A stretch of 49,901 bases of DNA from Lewinellaceae bacterium (GTDB lineage: Bacteria > Bacteroidota > Bacteroidia > Chitinophagales > Saprospiraceae): positions 1-49,901 of the forward strand of contig JACJYO010000017.1 in the NCBI GenBank assembly GCA_020636075.1, given 5' to 3'. Numbering within the stretch: the stretch's first letter is position 1; each line of letters begins with the position of its first letter. Shown in pieces: positions 42,174 through 48,896 of this stretch. Under the pieces are notes generated by a model. It saw only the letters and a program-made list of their open reading frames with translations. It did not search any database and was not told the DNA's origin. The position numbers and the translations under genes are program-made.

Positions 42174-42198
42174 CGGATATTTGGTTTTTCGAGTGCCT

Positions 42199-42206
42199 CC
42201 AAGGTA
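42199..42206 (-). promoter_or_regulatory. -7 box-like TACCTTGG for the adenylate cyclase gene
   Basis: The minus strand reads TACCTTGG, a one-base variant of TACCTTTG, 25 bases before the cyclase start. Confidence 0.35.
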
Positions 42207-42327
42207 CTACATACCGGAATTTCACAGGGACTTTGCCGGCTAAATTTGGGAACCCTGGTATGTAAACCCGTGTCAATACCGTATTTTCAATAAAATTCCG
42301 TCAACTTATACCGCGTTTCCACGATCA

Positions 42328-43923
42328 ATGAAAATTAAACGTACGCATTGGATTTCCTTGTATTGCACGGCATGCTTTTGCCTGTTGTTTTCTGTTTGGG
42401 TCCGGGCTTACCAGGTGGCCGACGGCAGCCCGGTTGCGCCCTTGACCACCGCAAAGTATATTTTTTACTGGGGAAAATTTCAGTGCGACCTAAGTCCTGC
42501 CAACAACTATTCCGGCCAGTTGGAATGTACTGTGCCCGAGTTTCGCCAACTGCTGCATCGTACCCCGTATTTGTGGACGGGCACGGGCATGGCGGCTCAG
42601 CTGTCGTTCAAATTGGAGGGCTATACGGTCCACGCCACTCGTGGGGAAAATGATTACACCGCCCTGATCGGAACATTGGACGAGGCTATCGGACAAAAAG
42701 TTGAACCAGGGCAATTGCTTCGGATCACCGATATCGAACTGGATGGCCAAACTATGGGGCGTATAGATTTGGTGCTCCAAGCGGTATCCACTCCGGTTCA
42801 AAACACCCTCCAGCCAACACCGTGGAGCAACTATTTCAATGTAAATTATCTTGAAAAAGTCGTGTGGGGCCGGGAGGATATTTATGATAATTCCAATCGC
42901 GATTTTTTTTCTGAAACCGAATTCTGGCAGTCGATCCAGCAACTACCCTACCTGGAATGGGTACCCTATGTCGGCCCACAGCCGGTCAATGCCGGCATTC
43001 AATTTCACAATCTGTGGGAAGCCGTATTTGGCATGAGTTCCAACCTGGATGCTTACAGCCAGATGGTGGAATCGCTCGGCAGCTACCGCCATCTTACCAA
43101 GCCCGGCGCCGTTATCACCCTGAACCTGCACACCGCCCAGCACGATCGCCTGTTTGAAAAAAATATGTACATCGTAGCCGACGATGACCCCCGGTTGGCT
43201 CTGCGCCGCAACCGCGACACCCATACCCTCGAAATTAAATGGGGGGGCTATAAAGAAAAAATAGAAAATCTCTATCTGCTCAAACTCACAGATGCCCGAG
43301 GCGCCACATTGGTGACTGACCCACCTGCCGTTGTCAACCGAACCATGCGAAAGCTGGAACGCAAACCGATGTTGACCGAGCAACCCGAATTTCGGATCGA
43401 TGGGCAGCCTGTCCCTGATATGGTCTTTCGCCTGAGTACGCAAGGCAAAGCAACGGTAATCAACTCCGGTCAACCAATGCCCGATCTGGAGATTCCCATA
43501 GCGCAGGAATATGCTGATTCATTTCATTTGCTTCAAATTGCCCTGGATTCTTTCCATGTCCCCGGTTATGAAATGCCGGACCTGCATTTTGTCCTGAATT
43601 TTTACGCCATGCCGCAAAACCTGCGCGTACGCAACCAGTTAGAGTCGCTGAAGGCTGCCCCGGAGAGTACGCTGGTCAAATTACACGAGCCGGCGAAAGC
43701 AGGTGATGGCTATGCCGTTGATATTGAGGTATTGGAAGAAACTGATGCCAAATTGAGCGTCTTCACGCCGGAGGGTGAAAACCTGTTTTCGCTGGACAAT
43801 AAGTACCCGCCGGGCCGCCATACAGTGGAACTCCCGCGCATGATTTTTCGCCAGCCCGGCCGCTATTTTTTGTTCCTGAATACCGTATTTGGGGTGGCGC
43901 GGCAAGAGTGGGTGTTGGAATAG
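42328..43923 (+). CDS. Exported multi-module protein, paralogue of the adjacent M56 sensor's outer region
   Basis: I do not recognise a named family. The 531-residue protein has a signal-peptide-like N-terminus (about 1-27). Three modules follow, at about 43-152, 168-285 and 298-425, each opening with a strand ending in WG (YIFYWGKF; VVWGREDI; LEIKWGGY). They match, in order, the modules of the M56 sensor at 44526: RDFFSETEFWQSIQQLPYLE against QQFFTETEFWDYIQNVPAIK, and DDPRLALRRNRDTHTLEIKW against NDPRRFLRRADRKTYFLEWG. The last 85 residues (about 447-531; GRHTVELPR then PGRYFLFLNTVFG) resemble the type IX secretion C-terminal domain. It lies 209 bases upstream of the blaI-like gene, in the same direction. 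Function unknown. Confidence 0.8.
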   Translation: MKIKRTHWISLYCTACFCLLFSVWVRAYQVADGSPVAPLTTAKYIFYWGKFQCDLSPANNYSGQLECTVPEFRQLLHRTPYLWTGTGMAAQLSFKLEGYTVHATRGENDYTALIGTLDEAIGQKVEPGQLLRITDIELDGQTMGRIDLVLQAVSTPVQNTLQPTPWSNYFNVNYLEKVVWGREDIYDNSNRDFFSETEFWQSIQQLPYLEWVPYVGPQPVNAGIQFHNLWEAVFGMSSNLDAYSQMVESLGSYRHLTKPGAVITLNLHTAQHDRLFEKNMYIVADDDPRLALRRNRDTHTLEIKWGGYKEKIENLYLLKLTDARGATLVTDPPAVVNRTMRKLERKPMLTEQPEFRIDGQPVPDMVFRLSTQGKATVINSGQPMPDLEIPIAQEYADSFHLLQIALDSFHVPGYEMPDLHFVLNFYAMPQNLRVRNQLESLKAAPESTLVKLHEPAKAGDGYAVDIEVLEETDAKLSVFTPEGENLFSLDNKYPPGRHTVELPRMIFRQPGRYFLFLNTVFGVARQEWVLE

Positions 43924-44045
43924 CGCGGACTATGTGGGCTCCAGGTACGCGTTTTATCTTCCTCTATTTCCAGTTTGCTCACGCCCGCATTATTGATAAA
44001 AACAGTCGGACACACAGCGGTTTTTTCTGAAGAAAACTTATTGCT

Positions 44046-44100
44046 AAACGATTTTTTCGTTAAATAACTAAATTTTAGTTGTGAAACGAAAAAATCGTTT
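44046..44100. promoter_or_regulatory. Nested inverted repeats, candidate BlaI-type operator
   Basis: AAACGATTTTTTCGTT (44046-44061) and AACGAAAAAATCGTTT (44085-44100) are a perfect 16-bp inverted pair. Between them lies AACTAAATTTTAGTT (44066-44080), a 15-base palindrome with a single central base. Each outer arm is itself nearly palindromic (AACGA and TCGTT ends). The right arm directly abuts the -7 box at 44101, so a bound repressor would block RNA polymerase. The ACTA/TAGT half-sites recall known BlaI/MecI operators. Confidence 0.7.
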
Positions 44101-44108
44101 TACATTTG
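44101..44108 (+). promoter_or_regulatory. -7 box TACATTTG for the blaI-like operon
   Basis: TACATTTG matches TAnnTTTG and lies 24 bases before the ATG at 44133, immediately downstream of the nested inverted repeats. Confidence 0.65.
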
Positions 44109-44132
44109 TTTCCAATCAGAAACAACTTGCGT

Positions 44133-44513
44133 ATGAAACGACTGAATCATAAGGAAGAAGAGGTAATGACGATCCTGTGGCGCCTCGGGAATGCTTTTGT
44201 CAACGATATCCTGGCGGAAATGGAGGAGCCCAAACCCCCATACAACACGGTGTCGTCCATCGTCCGGAAACTGGAGGCCGAAGGTTTGGTCGGCTACGAC
44301 GCCTTCGGCAAAACCCACCGCTATTTTCCTATTCTGAAAAAAGAAGATTACCGGGCCAATGCCTTTCGGCGGTTTATGGACAATTACTTCGGTGGTTCGC
44401 CATCGGCCCTGCTTTCCTACTTCGTCCAGGAAGAGAACCTGGAAGCGGCTGAATTGGAAAAACTGCTCAACGCCATCAAAAACCGGGAGGAAAACGAACC
44501 TGGCACCACCTAA
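44133..44513 (+). CDS. BlaI/MecI/CopY-family transcriptional repressor
   Basis: The 126-residue protein is a penicillinase-repressor-family winged-helix protein: LNHKEEEVMTILWRLGNAFV opens the DNA-binding domain, YNTVSSIVRKLEAEGLVGYD is the recognition helix and wing, and the C-terminal helices (about 75-120) form the dimerisation domain. In the classic system an M56 sensor protease triggers cleavage or release of this repressor. The ATG at 44133 is chosen because a frame open to 44106 has no better start and the -7 box lies in between. The M56 gene follows 12 bases after the stop, so they form an operon and autoregulation is likely. Confidence 0.95.
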   Translation: MKRLNHKEEEVMTILWRLGNAFVNDILAEMEEPKPPYNTVSSIVRKLEAEGLVGYDAFGKTHRYFPILKKEDYRANAFRRFMDNYFGGSPSALLSYFVQEENLEAAELEKLLNAIKNREENEPGTT

Positions 44514-44525
44514 AATTCAACCATT

Positions 44526-47276
44526 ATGATCCCTGCCCACTACCTGCTCGAATCGGCATTTTGCCTGGCCTGCCTGTACGCATTGTATTGGATTTTCCTG
44601 CGACGAGAAACGTTTTTTCAGTGGAACCGCGCATACCTGTTGTTGGCCCCGGTACTGGCATTTACCCTGCCGGCATTGCATATTCCCATAACCCAGCCGC
44701 CTGCAGCCGAATCTGTTCCGGCCGTACAACAAAACTGGACGTTGGCGCCGGAATTTGATCTGCCAACTTGGGTTGAAAATGCACAAACCGCGCAGCAGAC
44801 CGTTGGGCAGGCACTCGAACAATCGCTGGGTTGGTGCACCCTGGGCGAGGTTTTGTGGTGGCTGTACCTGATTGTGACGGCCGTGTTGCTCATCCACCTG
44901 ATTGTACGAATTTACCGCTTACTCGCTTTTTTGCGGCGCTGCAATTTTGACCCGCAGGAGGGTGGGATCAGGCTGGCAACGGGTCCCAAAAGCACTCCGT
45001 TGGCCTCCTTTTTCGGCATCGTTTTTTGGCACCCGGGAACTACCGACGAGCAAGAGCAACGCTACCTCATCGAACACGAGCTGGTACATGTGCGGCAATG
45101 GCACAGCCTCGATCTGATCCTGATGGAATTATTGATCGCTTTTCAATGGTTCAATCCCTTGCTTTACATCTACCGGCGCAGTTTGCGCAGTGTGCACGAG
45201 TATATCGCCGATGCCGTTGTCGTGAACCGGCTGGGCCGGCGACATGCCTACGCACAATTGCTGGTCCGACGACAACACCAACCCTACCGGCAGCCGTCCG
45301 AATTTGTCAACACCTTTCATTCATTCATAAAAAACCGTCTTGAAATGTTAGCCAAAATGCCTTCCCGCCCCTATCGCAGAGCGAAATACCTGCTCGCACT
45401 TCCGCTGTTTGCGGCCTTGATGCTGTTGTTTTCCTTTCGTTTGATCGAACATTTGCCTGCGGCAAAACCCCTGCGCGAGGCCCTGCAAACCGTCGGAAAT
45501 TATGCCGAAAACCTGAGTGAAGTCGTGATCAAGGCACCCGGGGTACTAACCGAAGAACCTACGCCATACAATTTTTACTGGGGGTCGCTGTCCGGGAAGT
45601 TCCTGTACGATCCGTTTTCAAAATCGTACAGCCTGGATCTGGAATCATCACCCGAGGAATTGCGCGAAGCACTCAAACGCGAGCCCCGGCTCTGGAACGG
45701 CAAATCGCTTGAGCAACACCTGGCCTTTTCTTGTCTGGGCCTGTCTGTGCGTACCGATTATAACAACGAATTGGTGTATGCCAATGCGCGCAAAGCACTG
45801 GAAGACCGCATTGCCGGTCTCAGGAGTTCAGATGTGCTGGTGCTCCAAGATTTGCAGTTGCCCAATGGGGAAACAAGTGTCGTTCGGATAGCCTTGGGCA
45901 ATGAGCCGCCGACCTGGCTGCCCCGGCAACGTTCGGAAGTGCAGTGGCAAACCGATGCTGGAAGGGAGTACACCGCGTTTTTAAACCTGTTCTGGGGTGA
46001 CAAGTACCGGGCTGATCAGCAGTTTTTCACCGAAACTGAATTTTGGGATTATATCCAAAATGTTCCGGCCATCAAGTTCAAGGCAGAGAATGAATCGGTT
46101 GAAGCGCAAACACCAACAAAATTTAGTTGCCGGATCACCAGTTCCGAAGGCCAGGTATTGCGCCAAATGAACGACTACGAACATGCCTACAATCTGGATC
46201 AACTGCGCGCGAAGCTGAAAAGCATCCGGACCGACATTACACCGGGCGCCGTTGTTTGGATCACCGCCTGGGTTAATTCATCAGAAGCTCCAATCAGCAA
46301 TACGGGCGCCCACCTGCGTTCAGGTAGTGCCGTTTTCCAACTGGTAGGACCAAACGACCCCCGGCGTTTTCTGCGCCGTGCTGACCGGAAAACCTACTTT
46401 TTGGAATGGGGCAACATGTCGCTCAGCTTTGCTTCCTGCTACGCACGCACTTATCGCAACAACACCGATGTGCGCATCTACGCCGATAACCCGCAACGGC
46501 AAAACCTGGCCACACTGACTAAAACCGAAATAATCCGCATGCTACAACTACCGGCCCGGCTCTATCGTGAAAAAGCGCGCCTTTCAGATTTCAATTTTAC
46601 ACTCAACTTCAAGGACTACAGCGTGCTGATCAAAAATGGCGAGGCGCCGGCTGACCTGATCGAAAAACTGGAACGCGAGCTGCAAGCCGGCGACGTGCTG
46701 CGGATAACCGGCATCCAGGCCCGGGCCGACGACCAGCGGCATGTGGTGTTACCCTCATATACCCCTGACTGGCAGCAATCGGCTACATTTGGTCCGACGG
46801 AGGTGTATAAAGTGGAAATGTTGGATCCCGGCAGCTGTATGCGCCTGAGTGTTTCGGCCACTACAGCGAACGAGTTGTACAGTCAATTTAAAGATCAACC
46901 GGGTTTTTATGTGCAATACGGCGATATCGACCTCAGCAACTCAACTGTCGAACTGGAGGTACGTTCCGACGACCCCAAACCGCCTTTGCGGCTGGAGCAA
47001 ACAAGTCCGGGAACTGCAAATGCTGTTAGTCTAAAGGTCCGCCCGAATCCCGCACACGAATACGCCATTGTCGACATTCAACTTCCGGAGGCCGGCTCTG
47101 GCCTGCTGACGGTCGTAGATGCTGGTGGTGTCGTGCGCTTTTCCCTGAAAACAGCGTTTCAGGCCGGAGCAACGCCATTTCGGCTACCGGCGGAAGCCCT
47201 GAAGACTGCTGGCATGTACAGCATTCGCCTGGAAATGCCTTATGGCAGCGGTACGGCCAAGTTGGTGGTAGAATAG
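44526..47276 (+). CDS. BlaR1/MecR1-like M56 membrane sensor protease with repeated modules and a type IX-like C-terminal domain
   Basis: The 916-residue protein has four membrane helices: about 6-25, 37-52, 108-125 and 282-300. The M56 peptidase domain lies between the third and fourth, with zinc site IEHELVHVRQWHSLDLILME (HELVH about 184-188) and a downstream glutamate in VHEYIADAVVVN. Instead of a penicillin-binding domain, the outer part (about 340-825) has modules opening with FYWG (350), LFWG (about 487), LEWG (about 625) and a divergent fourth near 759. The last 80 residues (LKVRPNPAHEYAIVDI, LKTAGMYSIRLEMPYGSG) fit the type A C-terminal sorting domain of type IX secretion. The signal sensed is unknown. 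The outer region is paralogous to the gene at 42328. Confidence 0.9.
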   Translation: MIPAHYLLESAFCLACLYALYWIFLRRETFFQWNRAYLLLAPVLAFTLPALHIPITQPPAAESVPAVQQNWTLAPEFDLPTWVENAQTAQQTVGQALEQSLGWCTLGEVLWWLYLIVTAVLLIHLIVRIYRLLAFLRRCNFDPQEGGIRLATGPKSTPLASFFGIVFWHPGTTDEQEQRYLIEHELVHVRQWHSLDLILMELLIAFQWFNPLLYIYRRSLRSVHEYIADAVVVNRLGRRHAYAQLLVRRQHQPYRQPSEFVNTFHSFIKNRLEMLAKMPSRPYRRAKYLLALPLFAALMLLFSFRLIEHLPAAKPLREALQTVGNYAENLSEVVIKAPGVLTEEPTPYNFYWGSLSGKFLYDPFSKSYSLDLESSPEELREALKREPRLWNGKSLEQHLAFSCLGLSVRTDYNNELVYANARKALEDRIAGLRSSDVLVLQDLQLPNGETSVVRIALGNEPPTWLPRQRSEVQWQTDAGREYTAFLNLFWGDKYRADQQFFTETEFWDYIQNVPAIKFKAENESVEAQTPTKFSCRITSSEGQVLRQMNDYEHAYNLDQLRAKLKSIRTDITPGAVVWITAWVNSSEAPISNTGAHLRSGSAVFQLVGPNDPRRFLRRADRKTYFLEWGNMSLSFASCYARTYRNNTDVRIYADNPQRQNLATLTKTEIIRMLQLPARLYREKARLSDFNFTLNFKDYSVLIKNGEAPADLIEKLERELQAGDVLRITGIQARADDQRHVVLPSYTPDWQQSATFGPTEVYKVEMLDPGSCMRLSVSATTANELYSQFKDQPGFYVQYGDIDLSNSTVELEVRSDDPKPPLRLEQTSPGTANAVSLKVRPNPAHEYAIVDIQLPEAGSGLLTVVDAGGVVRFSLKTAFQAGATPFRLPAEALKTAGMYSIRLEMPYGSGTAKLVVE

Positions 47277-47277
47277 C

Positions 47278-47285
47278 TACCTTTG
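47278..47285 (+). promoter_or_regulatory. -7 box TACCTTTG for ribE
   Basis: TACCTTTG begins one base after the stop codon of the M56 gene and lies 27 bases before the ribE ATG, so ribE probably has its own promoter inside the preceding gene's end. Confidence 0.55.
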
Positions 47286-47312
47286 CCGGTACTGAAATGT
47301 TGCATACTGACC

Positions 47313-47903
47313 ATGTTTACCGGAATCATAGAAGCCCTCGGCGCCGTTGAAAAAATAGAGAAAGACCGCGCCAACATCCATTTCACCATCGCCAGTGCCA
47401 TTAGCGGCGAACTGAAAGTGGACCAAAGCGTGAGCCACGACGGCGTGTGCCTGACGGTCGTAAAAACCGGGCCGGGCAACCATGTGGTAACGGCCATCGA
47501 AGAAACCCTGCGCCGCAGCCGGCTCGGCTCCTGGGAAGAAGGCGCCAGCATCAATCTCGAACGTTGTCTGCCCATCGGTGGCCGGCTCGACGGGCATATG
47601 GTGCAAGGGCATGTAGACACCGTGGCGACTTGTGTGGAGGTGTTGGAGACCAACGGCTCCTGGCGCTACACCTTTCGCTATCCGGTTGAAAACCGGCATT
47701 TGCTGGTCGACAAGGGTTCGGTGTGCATCAACGGGGTAAGCCTCACCGTGGTAGAGCCGCACGACGATTTGTTCTCCGTGGCCATTATTCCGTTCACCTG
47801 GGAGCATACGAATTTCCGGACGCTGGCGGTTGGAGATTTGGCGAATATTGAGTTTGATATTCTTGGCAAGTATGTAGCGGCGAACCTCCGGTTCGCCTCC
47901 TGA
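47313..47903 (+). CDS. ribE: Riboflavin synthase, alpha subunit
   Basis: RibE dismutates two 6,7-dimethyl-8-ribityllumazine molecules to riboflavin. The 196-residue protein has the two lumazine-binding halves, each with a conserved core: MFTGIIEALGAV and SVSHDGVCLTVVKTGPG in the first, GGRLDGHMVQGHVDTVATC and GSVCINGVSLTVVEPHDDLF in the second, ending in HTNFRTLAVGDLANIEFDIL. The frame is open to 47283, but MFTGIIE at 47313 is the invariant family start. The rest of the riboflavin pathway is not nearby. Its 3' end carries two hairpins that overlap the stop. Confidence 0.96.
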   Translation: MFTGIIEALGAVEKIEKDRANIHFTIASAISGELKVDQSVSHDGVCLTVVKTGPGNHVVTAIEETLRRSRLGSWEEGASINLERCLPIGGRLDGHMVQGHVDTVATCVEVLETNGSWRYTFRYPVENRHLLVDKGSVCINGVSLTVVEPHDDLFSVAIIPFTWEHTNFRTLAVGDLANIEFDILGKYVAANLRFAS

Positions 47904-47923
47904 CGCGAACTAACAGTTCGCGT
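47879..47923. terminator. Tandem hairpins over the ribE stop
   Basis: GGCGAACC/GGTTCGCC (47879-47897, loop TCC) is followed by ACGCGAACT/AGTTCGCGT (47903-47923, loop AAC). Both stems are perfect (8 and 9 bp). The second begins at the last base of the stop codon and ends where the leftward LOG gene stops, so they can mark both transcript ends. No T-run is present. Confidence 0.6.
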
Positions 47924-48657
47924 TACCGTTCAAACAACCACCAGGAAGGCTTCCGCTTTACAACCCGGTAGTTTTCAAACAGGTATTTCCGGATATGCGT
48001 CACAGCTTCTTCCGGGTCGTCGGTGAACAGGATCAAATCGAGGTCTTCCGGCGAAATTGTACCCTGCTCAGCCATGAATGCGATAAAATCGCGTAGTGGT
48101 TTAAAAAATTCGGTGCCCATGACCACGATCGGAAAGTCCTCGATTTTCCGGGTTTGAATCAGGGTCAGCGTTTCAAAAAACTCATCCATCGTACCAAAAC
48201 CGCCGGGCAGAATCACAAACCCATAGGAATACTTGACTAACAGAACTTTCCGGATAAAAAAATAGCGGATGGTGACAAACTTGTCGAGGTACGGGTTTTC
48301 CACCTGTTCATGCGGCAACAAAATATTACAACCCACCGATTTCCCACCGGCCTCGCGAGCACCGCGGTTGGCGGCCTCCATTACACCAGGTCCGCCACCA
48401 GTCAGAATAGTCAGCTTCAGGTCGGTAGCAATATGGGCGCTGACCTTCCGGGCCAATTCGTAGTAGCGGTGTCCCTCTTTGAAACGTGCCGAGCCGAATA
48501 CGGTGATCGCCGGGCCGGTAAAATGCAGCGCACGCAGTCCTTTGAACATTTCCCAAAATACGCGCAGGGCAAATCCCAGTTCATACGTACGGCTTTTGGG
48601 GCCTTCGAGCCAGAATGACTCGTTGCGGTTGACAGGGGGCTGGCTCGGTTTGGACAT
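47923..48657 (-). CDS. LOG-family protein (TIGR00730-type Rossmann fold)
   Basis: The 244-residue protein contains the LOG motif PGGFGTMDEFFETLTLIQTR (about 147-166) and an upstream ITVFGSARFKEGHRYYELAR and LTGGGPGVMEAANRGA. LOG members are often cytokinin-riboside phosphoribohydrolases in plants, and bacterial homologues have nucleotide 5'-monophosphate hydrolase activity, but specificity varies. An N-terminal extension of about 45 residues precedes the fold. A weak -7-like TATTTTCG lies on the minus strand at 48713-48720. It converges on ribE and is divergent from obgE. Confidence 0.9.
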   Translation of the reverse strand: MSKPSQPPVNRNESFWLEGPKSRTYELGFALRVFWEMFKGLRALHFTGPAITVFGSARFKEGHRYYELARKVSAHIATDLKLTILTGGGPGVMEAANRGAREAGGKSVGCNILLPHEQVENPYLDKFVTIRYFFIRKVLLVKYSYGFVILPGGFGTMDEFFETLTLIQTRKIEDFPIVVMGTEFFKPLRDFIAFMAEQGTISPEDLDLILFTDDPEEAVTHIRKYLFENYRVVKRKPSWWLFER

Positions 48658-48762
48658 AGGAACTTTTTTTGGAAGGAAATCTGTTCAAAAAGAAAAAATA
48701 CACGTTGGTCGGCGAAAATACGCAACAGTTTTACCGGACAAGCAGTTCAAGCGCCGAATGCC

Positions 48763-48770
48763 TACCTTTG
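48763..48770 (+). promoter_or_regulatory. -7 box TACCTTTG for obgE
   Basis: TACCTTTG followed by C lies 127 bases upstream of the obgE ATG, giving the longest leader among the boxes listed here. The leader contains a short tandem repeat (48773-48811). Confidence 0.55.
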
Positions 48771-48772
48771 CC

Positions 48773-48811
48773 GGCTGTTAGCCCATTGGCAATAGGCTGT
48801 TAGCCATTGGC
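48773..48811. repeat. Short direct repeat in the obgE leader
   Basis: GGCTGTTAGCCCATTGGC (48773-48790) recurs as GGCTGTTAGCCATTGGC (48795-48811) after four bases (AATA). The repeats differ by one base and lie just after the -7 box. Confidence 0.8.
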
Positions 48812-48896
48812 TTTCCCCAAGAATAGGTAAATAAAAAACAAAAAGGCCACGCCGGCACAAGCCAACAACCAAAAGAAAAAACAACCGCAATCAAAC

